A DNA stretch of 64,000 nucleotides from positions 16,614 to 80,613 of the forward strand of contig CAZFST010000021.1 in NCBI GenBank assembly GCA_964522015.1, given 5' to 3'. Below, in pieces: positions 16,607-26,272 of the stretch. Each line of letters opens with the position of its first letter. Positions within the stretch are counted from its first letter, which is position 1. The stretch comes from QQWI01 sp964522015. Lineage in GTDB: Bacteria; Bacillota; Clostridia; Peptostreptococcales; Acidaminobacteraceae. The notes below the pieces were generated by a model, which saw only the letters and a list, made by a program, of their open reading frames with translations, had not been told where the DNA came from and did not search any database. The position numbers and the translations under genes are program-made.

Positions 16607-18012
16607 TGGTCGCCTCCTAAATCGGGGAGCAAGACTTTGAGTTCATCTAAGATGACTTCAGCCACAAGTTGTTGGTCAAATCCTGTACCTTCAAAGAAAA
16701 TCCGTTTGATGACAAATGGGTAGTTTATTTCTTTTGGGAGAGGTGCTTCAATCTCTTGCCATCCCGTAGGGGTTAACTCCAACGCAAAAGTAACATCATA
16801 TGATTTACCCACTGAGTCCACTAATTCTGCGCCAATGCGGTGTTTCAAATTAACCTCTGAATAAACAGATAATGCAAGGGCAGTACCTTGATCTGACACT
16901 AAAATAGGTGACTGATCAAATACAACGCTAGCCGTATTGACTTTTCTTGGTTCAACAAAATTATAATTCAATTTCAAACCGAAACTGCCATTAGTCCGCA
17001 CTGATGTTCTTGATGCAGAACCCACAATTGAAGGTTTATCACCAATAAAGAAATAGCTGAAATCTTCAAATGAAGAAATCATTTTATTAGGCTGAACTTC
17101 TTCCATGATATCCGTTTCAGAATCACTTTCATCCCCGCCCAAATCAATGGGTTCGGTTGGTTCTGGAGTTGGAATAACAAAAGTTTCGTAGGGTAAAAAC
17201 ACATCTGAAACTGCAGTCCGCTTAGACAATTCTTTGAAATAGGATTTTAATTCTGCATCGATTAATGCGATTTTTGGTAAACCATAAAAATCAATGGTAA
17301 TAACGCCATTCAAAAGTCCTTCTGTATTACTGGTGATATTGACACTTTGGAGAACCATTTGTTTAGGGTACTTATAGAGATTGTACATAAATGCTTCTAA
17401 ATCACTGTAATAACCCTCATACTGAACAATAGCCGTAATGGTATTCAGTTGTGTTACAAGGGGGTCGATTGGTGTACCATCTGGATTTAATCCGGTTGTA
17501 TTGACCGGGGCAGGTGCAGCCACAGGTGTTGTTCCTTGACTTGCAGGAGCATTTGGGTCAGTCACAGCTGCATTTGGCGCAGCAGGAACCGGTGCGTTTG
17601 GATCCACCGCGGTTCCTGTTGCCGCTGTTCCGAGGGATTCTTGAAGGCTGGTAGCAGCATCAGAAAGTGGCCCAGAAATAACAGCGAAAGTGATACCCTT
17701 AACATTTAAGGATGTTCCCTCCGCTAGTTCATTGATGGTCATCACTAACTCTTCTTGATATAAATCACCATAATAGCGCTGTGAAGCCTTTAAAAGTTTT
17801 TCTGTTGCAGCTTCAATATTACTGACCAGAGTAGGCGCAATGTCTATCCGCCTTTGGATATCACTTCGCTCCATGGCAACAATGGCTTGATTATCTTGTA
17901 GGGCTTTCAATTTCTCTGTTTGAGGTACAAATATAAACCAATAATAAGCCGCTACAAATGCGACAAGCCCAAGTAAAATGAGCAACTGAATATCTCTTTT
18001 ACTTATTTTCAT
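16603..18012 (-). CDS. pilO: PilO-like assembly protein with extra C-terminal beta domain
   Basis: The 469-residue protein starts MKISKRDIQLLILLGLVAFVAAYYWFIF, one membrane anchor followed by a coiled coil and a ferredoxin-like periplasm-type domain as in PilO. A Pro-Ala-Thr-rich linker lies at about 145-195. After the PilO core a further ~130 residues (from SFEDFSYFFIGD to the end) read as a jelly-roll, carbohydrate-binding-like domain (GSFGLKLNYNF, ALALSVYSE, GWQEIEAPLP, VILDELKVL). Usual PilO is about 200 residues, so this is a large fusion. The ATG at 18012 has GGAGG upstream and overlaps pilN by 14 bases. Confidence 0.8.
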   Translation of the reverse strand: MKISKRDIQLLILLGLVAFVAAYYWFIFVPQTEKLKALQDNQAIVAMERSDIQRRIDIAPTLVSNIEAATEKLLKASQRYYGDLYQEELVMTINELAEGTSLNVKGITFAVISGPLSDAATSLQESLGTAATGTAVDPNAPVPAAPNAAVTDPNAPASQGTTPVAAPAPVNTTGLNPDGTPIDPLVTQLNTITAIVQYEGYYSDLEAFMYNLYKYPKQMVLQSVNITSNTEGLLNGVITIDFYGLPKIALIDAELKSYFKELSKRTAVSDVFLPYETFVIPTPEPTEPIDLGGDESDSETDIMEEVQPNKMISSFEDFSYFFIGDKPSIVGSASRTSVRTNGSFGLKLNYNFVEPRKVNTASVVFDQSPILVSDQGTALALSVYSEVNLKHRIGAELVDSVGKSYDVTFALELTPTGWQEIEAPLPKEINYPFVIKRIFFEGTGFDQQLVAEVILDELKVLLPDLGGDQ

Positions 18013-18562
18013 TTGGGACCTCCAATTTGAATGTCGCATTGATGGTAAAGATATAATTGCCTTGATCTTCAACAATACTAGGAACAAATACATCAGAAAA
18101 ACGATCAACTTTTCTCAGTTGATGCTGGAAGAGAGCAATGGACTGGTAACTATCTGAGTAACCGGAAATAATCACTTGGTTAGCAGTTAGGTTCATGGCC
18201 GATATATACACGTATTCTGGTACCTGCTGATTGATTAGGTCAAATAGACCAACCTGTAACTGCCCTTTGACGGACATAATCAGCTCAAATACCGACAAAT
18301 CACTGGTGATACTCTCGAGTTTTTGATAAACAAGTGTCTGTTCATCAATCGCTGCAATTTTCTCCCTCACATCAGGAGAATCGATAAATTGTCGATTAAG
18401 ATCAATCTCCCCCTGAGTCACTGCCTTTTGCCCCATATAATCAAACTGCAAATAAACAATCACAAGGAAAACCGTCGAGAACAAAATCAACCAAACCAAA
18501 CGACTATAATTGGGTTTTACAGGAGGATCCAGATAGGGTTCGAAAAAATTAAAATCCAACAT
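17999..18562 (-). CDS. pilN: PilN-like type IV pilus assembly protein
   Basis: The 187-residue protein begins MLDFNFFEPYLDPP, a short cytoplasmic tail such as PilN uses to contact PilM, then one membrane segment (about 22-42) and an extracytoplasmic alpha/beta domain. AGGAGG precedes the start. The order pilM-pilN-pilO fixes the assignment, since sequence conservation of PilN is low. Confidence 0.85.
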   Translation of the reverse strand: MLDFNFFEPYLDPPVKPNYSRLVWLILFSTVFLVIVYLQFDYMGQKAVTQGEIDLNRQFIDSPDVREKIAAIDEQTLVYQKLESITSDLSVFELIMSVKGQLQVGLFDLINQQVPEYVYISAMNLTANQVIISGYSDSYQSIALFQHQLRKVDRFSDVFVPSIVEDQGNYIFTINATFKLEVPNENK

Positions 18563-18571
18563 GTCTTCCTC

Positions 18572-19786
18572 CTAATGCCTAATTAAAGCGCCAATGACAT
18601 TGACGAATTTTGTAGGCGACTCCTGCACATTTTTAAGCTGCAGGGCTGAATACGCTGAAACATCAAACAAGTAACAAGGGATATCTAATCGATCCTGAAC
18701 AAACCGATGAAAATCTTTATTCAAGGTAGCGCCACCATAAAGGGCGATTTGATCGATGCGATAATCCATGGACCGAGACATATAGTACTTAAAAACTTTA
18801 TCCACTTCATCTAAGCACATATAGAGATAATCAAAAGTATCATGTACTGCATGGGTCCGCTTTTGATCTTCAGCTGAGAGATTTGCTTCATCTAGAGCAA
18901 TTCCATCTGCAGCGTCATTAAAATGATGGACTTCATGTAAAGTTTTAATGGCATCATAGGCCTTTTTTAGGGACAACATGCTGTCTTCACTAAAGCCTAA
19001 TCGCTTGGTTTCTACATCTTTTAATTCAATTTCCATGTTAGCAGCAATGATTTGATCTACACCAGAGACACCTAAACGTAGAATCCTATTAAAGCGGTTA
19101 ACATCCCCTTCCATAATATTTATATCAATACGTTCATAGCCAAAGTCTATAAAAGCTGTGGTTTTCAGAGTTTTTTCTTGAGCAAAAGGATTATCTTTTC
19201 CTTGAGTTTGATGGGGATTACCACCAGATCCATACTTGATTAAGTGTACTAATTTGCCAAGAGCATTGGAATGAATATCCATCACAAGGGGGGTTAATCC
19301 CACCGCTTTTAATAAATCAAAATGGGATTTTGCCATCTCAACAGGCATGGCACCTAAGAGAATCTGACATACTTCCTTTTCCCCTTGGGTCTCTTCTCCC
19401 ATAATTTTATACTGCAACACATAATTATTCACATCTATAGGTAGATATTGACCGACTTCATAGGTGATTAAATCAATCATATCTTGAGCTTCAACTTTAG
19501 GAATAGTCATTTCTCTTTTGATAATGTCAGTGCTTTCAATGGTCAGAACGACTTCTTTTTCTTTGACCTTATGCTGTTTCAAGCTCGCTATAATCAAGTC
19601 TCGCATAATGATATTGTCTCTAATTAAACCGTTTTCGTATGTACCCAGTGGCAAAGGGGTTAAAAATAGTTGATTCACACGGACTTTACCACCCTGGTAA
19701 ATCCCCACTGCAAACTTGATGCTATGGCTACCAATATCCATTGCCAAGTAAGTTTTCGGTTTGCTTTTCTTCTTCTTAACCACCAT
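18572..19786 (-). CDS. pilM: PilM actin-like pilus assembly ATPase
   Basis: The 404-residue protein has an ASKHA fold with phosphate-1 loop MDIGSHSIKFAVG, the phosphate-2-like TAFIDFGYERIDINIM and adenosine-motif IALYGGATLNKDF. PilM polymerises in the cytoplasm and binds the PilN tail. A Lys-rich N-terminus (VVKKKKSKPK) precedes the fold. A GGGGG site precedes the start. Confidence 0.92.
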   Translation of the reverse strand: MVVKKKKSKPKTYLAMDIGSHSIKFAVGIYQGGKVRVNQLFLTPLPLGTYENGLIRDNIIMRDLIIASLKQHKVKEKEVVLTIESTDIIKREMTIPKVEAQDMIDLITYEVGQYLPIDVNNYVLQYKIMGEETQGEKEVCQILLGAMPVEMAKSHFDLLKAVGLTPLVMDIHSNALGKLVHLIKYGSGGNPHQTQGKDNPFAQEKTLKTTAFIDFGYERIDINIMEGDVNRFNRILRLGVSGVDQIIAANMEIELKDVETKRLGFSEDSMLSLKKAYDAIKTLHEVHHFNDAADGIALDEANLSAEDQKRTHAVHDTFDYLYMCLDEVDKVFKYYMSRSMDYRIDQIALYGGATLNKDFHRFVQDRLDIPCYLFDVSAYSALQLKNVQESPTKFVNVIGALIRH

Positions 19787-19817
19787 TGTTCCCCCTGTGA
19801 CTGCCTTTTTTTGGTTA

Positions 19818-20870
19818 TTACAGCGTTGCTTTTAACATACCTTCGCGGTCCATGGCATATTCAAACAGCGTTTCGCGATCAATCACATTCTTTAAAAAAA
19901 GATTTTTGAGATTATCATCAAAGGTTTGCATGCCAGACCTCTGACCTGTTTGAATAAATGTATGAAGTTGATGGACTTTATTTTCTCTAATCAAATTCCG
20001 TATGGCCGGTGTCATAACCAAACTTTCCACCGATGCAACTCGACCATTTCCAAGCCTTCTTGGCACAAGTCGTTGGGCAAATACAGCCATTAAAGAATTA
20101 GCAAGTTGCACCCTGACTTGTTGCTGATGATGGGATGGAAAAACATCGATAATCCGTTCAATGGTTTGGTAAGCATTACGAGTATGAAGGGTTGCTAACA
20201 CCAAATGGCCTGTTTCAGCAGCGGTTACAGCGGTTGAAATGGTTTCTAGGTCACGCATTTCTCCTACTACAATCACATCAGGATCTTGTCTTAAACCCGC
20301 CCTAAGCGCTTCCGTAAAAGATGTACAATCCCTTCCAATTTCTCGTTGAGTCACAATACTCTTATTACTCTGATGGATATACTCGATGGGATCTTCTATG
20401 GTTAGAATATGGCAATTTTTTGTTTTGTTAATCTGGTCTACAATTGAAGCGATTGTGGTGGTCTTTCCGCAACCAGTTGGTCCTGTTACCAGGACCAATC
20501 CAGATGGAAAATTCGCCACCCGTTCAATGGTTTCTGGGAGTTCAAGTTCTGCAATTGTTGGAATGCGCTCATTGATAATACGGCACGCTAAACCGATATG
20601 GTCACTATACCGAAACACATTAATTCTAAAAATATGGGCATCTGGTATTCTGTAAGCCAAATCCACTTGACCTTTACTCATTAAAGTTTGAAACTGTGCT
20701 TCAGATAAAATCGTTCTGGCATAAGTTAGGGTATCTTCACTGGATAAAGCCCGTGTCTCCAAAGGGGTTAGTACCCCATTGATCCTTACGGTTGGTGGGT
20801 TCCCAACCGCAAGGTGGACATCTGATGCATATAGATCTGCTGCTTTTGATAGAATCTGAATGATGTTCAT
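19818..20870 (-). CDS. pilT: PilT retraction ATPase, copy 1
   Basis: The 350-residue hexameric secretion ATPase has Walker A GPTGCGKTTT, the Asp box, Walker B DPDVIVVGEMRD, His box TGHLVLATLHT and the PilT-specific AIRNLIREN motif, so it is a retraction motor and not PilB. It stands between the minor pilin and pilM, apart from the second pilT at 27.5 kb. GGGAG precedes the start. Confidence 0.93.
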   Translation of the reverse strand: MNIIQILSKAADLYASDVHLAVGNPPTVRINGVLTPLETRALSSEDTLTYARTILSEAQFQTLMSKGQVDLAYRIPDAHIFRINVFRYSDHIGLACRIINERIPTIAELELPETIERVANFPSGLVLVTGPTGCGKTTTIASIVDQINKTKNCHILTIEDPIEYIHQSNKSIVTQREIGRDCTSFTEALRAGLRQDPDVIVVGEMRDLETISTAVTAAETGHLVLATLHTRNAYQTIERIIDVFPSHHQQQVRVQLANSLMAVFAQRLVPRRLGNGRVASVESLVMTPAIRNLIRENKVHQLHTFIQTGQRSGMQTFDDNLKNLFLKNVIDRETLFEYAMDREGMLKATL

Positions 20871-20887
20871 ACATTCTCCCGATGTCG

Positions 20888-23725
20888 TTATTCTAATACA
20901 CGTAAAAAATCAATTGTCACATCGCCAGAAGTTGCTTGCCAAGAAGGGTATATCCTCAATTGCGATATAGCACCAGACCAATTAATATCACTACTCATAT
21001 CAAGATAAATATCCTGCAAGGTGCCATTATTAATCATGGTGAATGCTTTATAGTACCAACTTCCTAATTTGTAGTATTCTAAATATGCCGTAGCATTATT
21101 TCCCGTTGATGCCATGCGAATATGCAGACGTTTGGCATTGTTTGCATCTATAGCAAGGCCAGTGTCAGAAATAATATGTTGATCAGTATACGACTTGCTA
21201 CCATCAATGGTTCCTTGAATCACCCCACTCGAAAGATGATTTAATCCTGAGACACCAACGCCTGTGCTCCATCCCTCTGACGATGTTGAAAATTCAAAGC
21301 CCTTTTTCACGAGCCACTTTGTCATAAGATACTGATTTACATACAAACGCTCATCTTCCGATAACGCTCGATTGAAAATAAGAATTTCTGCTATCCTCCC
21401 TGTTAAGAAACTACTCGTACCATTTGCAGTCGCACCAATTACAACATTATTAGCTTGTAAAGCTGCTGCACCTTTACTATTGTGCGAAAGACGTTCAACA
21501 CCATTAATCCAAAATTGATGTATATTGCCATTCAAACGTGTTGTATGCAAATTAAACCTATTGTTACCTATTGAACGATTAGTTGAATTACCACGTATCA
21601 CTTGAGCAAAATCATTATCATACATGCCCATTGCATAGGTAGCCGAACCGCCCCATCCCCCAGATTTCCCTAATATAGTACGAGTACCAGACCCATTTTC
21701 AACTTGCGCAACTGAAAAAACAGAAAAATCAGCCGTGTTGTTTGCGTAAAAATTAACTGTATCGAGAGTTTGCTGGTTGGATGTTAAAAACTGAGAATAA
21801 AATCCGTTAAATGAAATGACATCTTTATTAGCTAGTCCTTTAGTTATTACGATGGGTTGTCTGTCAGTGATACCCTGTGTGAAATCATTGCTAAAAGAAG
21901 ATAGATCTGTCCACTCAGATACTTGATTTCCTGAAACAACTTTAGCTTCACTTGCATCTAGGTGAAGGACTAGTCCTGCTGGTAATAATGACCCTGAAAT
22001 GACATTAATAGTTGAAGAATCTTGTTCACCACTATCAACATTTGTTGCTGTGATTATAGCAGTTCCAGTTTTCAGCCCCAGATATTGACCATTTAAATCA
22101 ACTGAGGCGATTGTATTATCATCAACAGACCAGATAACGCTCTTATTATCAGCATCTGCAGGTAAAATAGCTGCCAAAAGGGTTCCAACTTCACCAATTT
22201 TGATAGTAACCTCATCAGGAGTCACTGTCACTGAGTTCACCGGAATTATAGGTGTAACAGTTACAGTTAAACTACATGTCTTGGTTGTGTCAGACGTTGC
22301 TCTACCAGTCAAGACAAAACTTCCAGGGACACTGGTATTAATAGTCCCTGTCCAAGTAACTGGTACATGTTTATCTGGTCCAAAAGCCATAGCTGCAAGT
22401 ACAGTTGTAGGTGGTGTGTAAGTTAAATTTTGTTTGATGCTATCAGAAGAGTTGTATAGACTATTAATGACACCAATCAAATCTAGCGGAACAAATTTTT
22501 CTTTAAGATAATCTTCAACAGCGGTTTGATTTGAAACAGTCATTGCTCCTCTGTAGATAACTAATTCTGCAATCTTCAATGGATCATCACCAATTGTGAT
22601 GCTATTACTATTAGATGTATACTGCTGTTTTACCAATCTCCAACCGTTCCCAATCGCACTGCCTGTTGCTCCAATGGTAGTAGCGCCGTTCACAAGGATA
22701 TTATTAGTTTCAATTCCTTTTACAACAGCAAAAACTGTAAGCGTTTGACCTGATAAACCTGAATGAGCAACTTGTAGATATCGGTTATTGTCACATTCGA
22801 CATATTGCCCCACAAAATCACCACCGATGGGCTCCTCTCTAAGGAAAGGCATACGGTTAGTATTGGTCTGTAACCCGTTTTTAGCATTTTGAGATAAATC
22901 TATCCACTTTTCTACTAAAGTATTCGTACCGCTGATTTCAACCTCTGATGATGCTTCAGGATTAATCAATGATCCATCCAAGTGAAGCATGATATCGCTA
23001 CTTACAATAGGAAGTCCTGAAATGTAAATTGGGGTACTCACAACCATATCTCCCAATTTACCAATCTTTGATGATGGGGTTGCTGTGAATACAATGTGTC
23101 TTCCACCATAAGGCGTCACATCAGCAAGTGTATTGAGATTAGTTGTGGAAATGAGCCTATAGTCATCAGGAAATTTCGGGTATTTAATTCCCATTTCAAT
23201 TTCTGCAGGACTACTACTAGAGGGCATGTTAAAACCAGCACGGGAAACATACCAGTAATAAGAATTGACCATAAAATGAGAAGAAGTCGCCGGATCAAGA
23301 GTAAAAGAACCCAATATTGATGTGGTGCTTGTTGCATAGGCATTTTTGACCGGAGTCCCCGATGTGCGTAATGACGCTGAAACACTTGTTAAGATTGGAA
23401 CAGGAAGCTCAGGCGGTCTCGTGCTTGCAATTAGTGTAAAAAGTCTATTTGTACCCCTAACATGGGTGACTTGCTGCAATTGTATAGTGACACCAGCCTC
23501 AAAAACATTATTTATTGTCACTAGACTGGTCAAATTGTTACGAGTGTTTTCAATAATCGTTTCCATCTCTCTTTGCATTTCAAATGCTTCCGAAGTTATT
23601 TGTTCATTTCTTTCTAAAAACCGAATATTCGAAGCCATAGCTGCAAGCAGTGAGGCTGCGATAATACCAATAATTGCAATCGACACAATAACTTCAACGA
23701 GTGACAGACCTTCATATTTTCTCAT
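20888..23725 (-). CDS. Very large prepilin with LamG-like and bacterial Ig-like domains
   Basis: About 945 residues starting MRKYEG; cleavage after the glycine would leave LSLVEVIVSIAIIGIIAASLL with the conserved Glu5, a class III prepilin leader. Then come a pilin-like beta region (to about 240), a first LamG-like segment (about 250-410), a Big_4-like Ig domain (about 420-505), a Big_2 domain (about 510-585, VTIKIGEVGTLLAAILPADADN), a second LamG-type jelly roll (about 590-805, GLVLHLDASEAKV to ILIFNRALSEDER) and a C-terminal carbohydrate-binding-like domain. Ordinary pilins are 130-200 residues, so this is probably a tip or shaft adhesin. The chosen start has AAGGA upstream and avoids overlap with the previous gene. 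Confidence 0.85.
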   Translation of the reverse strand: MRKYEGLSLVEVIVSIAIIGIIAASLLAAMASNIRFLERNEQITSEAFEMQREMETIIENTRNNLTSLVTINNVFEAGVTIQLQQVTHVRGTNRLFTLIASTRPPELPVPILTSVSASLRTSGTPVKNAYATSTTSILGSFTLDPATSSHFMVNSYYWYVSRAGFNMPSSSSPAEIEMGIKYPKFPDDYRLISTTNLNTLADVTPYGGRHIVFTATPSSKIGKLGDMVVSTPIYISGLPIVSSDIMLHLDGSLINPEASSEVEISGTNTLVEKWIDLSQNAKNGLQTNTNRMPFLREEPIGGDFVGQYVECDNNRYLQVAHSGLSGQTLTVFAVVKGIETNNILVNGATTIGATGSAIGNGWRLVKQQYTSNSNSITIGDDPLKIAELVIYRGAMTVSNQTAVEDYLKEKFVPLDLIGVINSLYNSSDSIKQNLTYTPPTTVLAAMAFGPDKHVPVTWTGTINTSVPGSFVLTGRATSDTTKTCSLTVTVTPIIPVNSVTVTPDEVTIKIGEVGTLLAAILPADADNKSVIWSVDDNTIASVDLNGQYLGLKTGTAIITATNVDSGEQDSSTINVISGSLLPAGLVLHLDASEAKVVSGNQVSEWTDLSSFSNDFTQGITDRQPIVITKGLANKDVISFNGFYSQFLTSNQQTLDTVNFYANNTADFSVFSVAQVENGSGTRTILGKSGGWGGSATYAMGMYDNDFAQVIRGNSTNRSIGNNRFNLHTTRLNGNIHQFWINGVERLSHNSKGAAALQANNVVIGATANGTSSFLTGRIAEILIFNRALSEDERLYVNQYLMTKWLVKKGFEFSTSSEGWSTGVGVSGLNHLSSGVIQGTIDGSKSYTDQHIISDTGLAIDANNAKRLHIRMASTGNNATAYLEYYKLGSWYYKAFTMINNGTLQDIYLDMSSDINWSGAISQLRIYPSWQATSGDVTIDFLRVLE

Positions 23726-23751
23726 CTTATCCTTCACTCCTTCCGCTTTTT

Positions 23752-25206
23752 TTACAATTTCGGCCCTCGGACGTGCCAAAGGTCTTTCATAATATCAGCT
23801 TTAATTTCCGTAAAAACCGCATCTAAATCTAAACTGTCTGTAAATTTATAAACACTTGTTGACGTAGCGCCCGCTGCATTGGCAATTTTTTGAACACTAG
23901 CAAGTTCGCTACTTAGTTCTGAGAATCCTATCACATAAACTTTAGTCTTTGCTTCTTTTATTTTTGCCCCAATCAACTCTACATAGCGATCGGTTTCAAC
24001 CCGCTCTTCACTACCATGACCTATAATGCCAGCATCATTCCAATTTGATGGCCTATTAAAGTTAGATACATGACCATCATCTTGTTTGTACTTTGAATCT
24101 CCAACACCACCAACCGATGTTGCCATAGTTGTTATACCGTCAACTAAAATTATCATATAATCTTTCGTTGAAAATTTACTGCCATAGTTGGCCATTGTTT
24201 TAACATTGTTCTTAAAAAATTCATTGCGATAGTATGCGCGCCGCATGCCATCACCAGTATTTGTTCCCCCATCAGCTATCATTCCAGTTACTAAGTTTTT
24301 AAGGGCTGTCCGTTGAGTAGCATTAGTGACTCTATAAAATTGATGTGAAGCATTTGAGGTGCTTGATTTTGTATCTGGCGAATTTGCTGAAGTTGAAAAG
24401 GGAACAAGTGCTATTTCAATATTATCTTCCTTACCAAACTCATTAATCATACCCTCAACCACTTCACCAGAAGTTTTTGTATATCCATTCAGAGCATTTT
24501 TTACTTTTGTGATGCGTTGCTCAAGGACAGGCACATTTGAAGTCTTAGATTTATTAAGGTTCCAAGCCATGCTACCAGAAGCATCCATTACCATGGTAAT
24601 GACACCAACAATCTGATCTTCCGGCCTTTCTTCAGCTCGAAATGCTATAGCAACTGCGGCTTGTAATGGAGTACCTCTATCAACTACTTGCAAAGCATTT
24701 AACACTTCTACTTCAGACTCTATCGCAACAGTTGCTGTATTTGATAACGTGTTTGTTGCAATAATTCTAAAGGTAACGATTTGATCATTGGTTGTTGATT
24801 TTACAAAAGTCATATTATATTGGATGTTAGCCCGAGCAGGAATTACAACATCTCTCCAATGTCTTAGTTCCATAATACCCATTCCGTTTAACCGCTCTTC
24901 GTAAGTAAACTTTATCACTTCAGTGTTGTCAGGACTCAATCCATAATAATTCCATCCGTCCGTCAAATTCGCTTCAAAAAAACGGCCTTCGGGTATTGTG
25001 AATAGAGCCGATGAAAATCTCAAAATATCATTCGTTTCCGTTGACGCAATACGCATTGCTGAATTTAGATTGTATTTTTCATTTGTCACTAATTGAGCCC
25101 TAGAAAAATTCCACAGCAAATTCCCACTCATTCCCAAAACCAAGAAAATTAAAGCCATTGAAACAATCAGTTCTACAAAAGTAAATGCAGCTCTTCTGTT
25201 TTTCAT
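23752..25206 (-). CDS. Prepilin with von Willebrand factor A domain
   Basis: The 484-residue protein has a prepilin leader MKNRRAA then FTFVELIVSMALIFLVLG; Glu5 is present but the residue before the cleavage point is Ala, not Gly. After a pilin-type region, a vWA domain begins near residue 200 with the MIDAS motif DASGS (about 208-212), a threonine in DGGTNTGDG and an aspartate in ILVDGITT. vWA domains on pili or PilY1 act in adhesion or mechanosensing. AAAGGAG lies nine bases before the ATG at 25206. The position next to the LamG-bearing pilin suggests a tip complex. Confidence 0.87.
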   Translation of the reverse strand: MKNRRAAFTFVELIVSMALIFLVLGMSGNLLWNFSRAQLVTNEKYNLNSAMRIASTETNDILRFSSALFTIPEGRFFEANLTDGWNYYGLSPDNTEVIKFTYEERLNGMGIMELRHWRDVVIPARANIQYNMTFVKSTTNDQIVTFRIIATNTLSNTATVAIESEVEVLNALQVVDRGTPLQAAVAIAFRAEERPEDQIVGVITMVMDASGSMAWNLNKSKTSNVPVLEQRITKVKNALNGYTKTSGEVVEGMINEFGKEDNIEIALVPFSTSANSPDTKSSTSNASHQFYRVTNATQRTALKNLVTGMIADGGTNTGDGMRRAYYRNEFFKNNVKTMANYGSKFSTKDYMIILVDGITTMATSVGGVGDSKYKQDDGHVSNFNRPSNWNDAGIIGHGSEERVETDRYVELIGAKIKEAKTKVYVIGFSELSSELASVQKIANAAGATSTSVYKFTDSLDLDAVFTEIKADIMKDLWHVRGPKL

Positions 25207-25233
25207 ATGCACTCCTTTCACCGAATGTATGAA

Positions 25234-25677
25234 TTATTGTTTTTCCCTTATTATGTTACTGTGATTGTTAGGATCAATTCGCATTATATTTGTCACTTGA
25301 GTTGCAGATCCCTCTAAACGACCTACAGACGTCACTTGAATCCATCTCTTTCCAGATAATGTTACATTACCAATCGTCACATCAACCGATCCGACTCTGA
25401 CACCTGCATCCATAATAACTTGGTTATATGACACATTCGCTTTAGTACTTATGAATGTATCAATATACCTCCCCGCCCCTAATGGCGCCATTAATGCCGC
25501 ATAACCAATATCAATACCTGATAGGGAAATATAATGTGCACGTAAATGTTCCTTTTGCGAAACGGCTTCGTTTGTATCCTGTGTAATGATTGACATGACA
25601 CTTATAAACATCACCGTTGCTACAACAAATAAAATAATGACCCACAAGAGGGCAGATCCTTGTTTTCTTTTTTTCAT
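25234..25677 (-). CDS. PilX/GspK-like minor pilin
   Basis: The 147-residue protein starts MKKRKQGSALLWVIILFVVATVMFISVMSII. A cleavage site after QG would be followed by a hydrophobic helix without Glu5, as in GspK and PilX-type tip pilins. The segment HLRAHYISLSGIDIGYAALM fits the family's helical stretch. It is the first minor pilin gene after the main pilin and probably starts the minor pilin complex. The sequence is otherwise poorly conserved. Confidence 0.75.
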   Translation of the reverse strand: MKKRKQGSALLWVIILFVVATVMFISVMSIITQDTNEAVSQKEHLRAHYISLSGIDIGYAALMAPLGAGRYIDTFISTKANVSYNQVIMDAGVRVGSVDVTIGNVTLSGKRWIQVTSVGRLEGSATQVTNIMRIDPNNHSNIIREKQ

Positions 25678-25706
25678 TTTTCCCCCTCCAGTTAAAAAAC
25701 TTTTAT

Positions 25707-25743
25707 CATCCCACCAACAGATAAATTATCTGCTCGTGGGATG
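25707..25743 (-). terminator. Hairpin between main pilin and minor pilin genes
   Basis: CATCCCAC pairs with GTGGGATG, and CAGATAA with TTATCTG inside. On the minus strand it is followed by GATAAAAGTTTTTT just before the next ribosome site. It may end part of the transcripts or protect the 3' end of the pilin message so that main pilin exceeds minor pilins. A smaller hairpin GGATGGC/GCCATCC overlaps its upstream side. Confidence 0.55.
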
Positions 25744-25827
25744 GCATAAGCCATCCGTACTCCTTAAATCCTAACTATTACTTTAATGCATTCAAACTAA
25801 ATAAAAAAAGACGATTTGTATTTTGCA

Positions 25828-26226
25828 TCAAGGTGCAGGTGCAGGAGAAATGACAGCTACTGCGCCACCTGCGCCTATTTGAATTGTAATAGGGACAGTA
25901 CCTGCAACAGTTACATTACCAGTAAGAGTTTCCATCGCAGCTTCAGTCGCTGCTGTTCCAGTTACGGTTGCAGCAAATGTCCAAGCGCCTGCTGTAGAAA
26001 TTGAAATATTACCAGTACCAGTAATTTCGCCATTAGCAATTAGCAAAGCAGCAGCATTTCTGACTTGAACAGCTGTTTGTCGGTCCGCTTGCGCTCTAGC
26101 TCGGTTTTGGAAACCCAAAACTTGCGGTACTGCGATAGAAGCCAGTATACCCAAAATAACAATAACAACAATTAGTTCGATCAGTGTGAACCCGCTTTTC
26201 CTTTTCTTTTTCAAAACTTTCATCAT
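25828..26226 (-). CDS. pilA: Type IV major prepilin
   Basis: The 132-residue protein has a classic class III leader, KKKRKSG, then FTLIELIVVIVILGILASIAVPQVLGF with Glu5. The C-terminal part is small, Ala/Gly/Thr-rich and without cysteines, ending ISPAPAP. Its size and its place after pilC suggest the main subunit. AGGAGG lies eight bases before the ATG; a second ATG follows at once. Clostridial PilA proteins are typically of this size. Confidence 0.9.
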   Translation of the reverse strand: MMKVLKKKRKSGFTLIELIVVIVILGILASIAVPQVLGFQNRARAQADRQTAVQVRNAAALLIANGEITGTGNISISTAGAWTFAATVTGTAATEAAMETLTGNVTVAGTVPITIQIGAGGAVAVISPAPAP

Positions 26227-26272
26227 TTGTAAAACCTCCTATTTAGTTAATTTCTATGTTCAATGCGTTACT

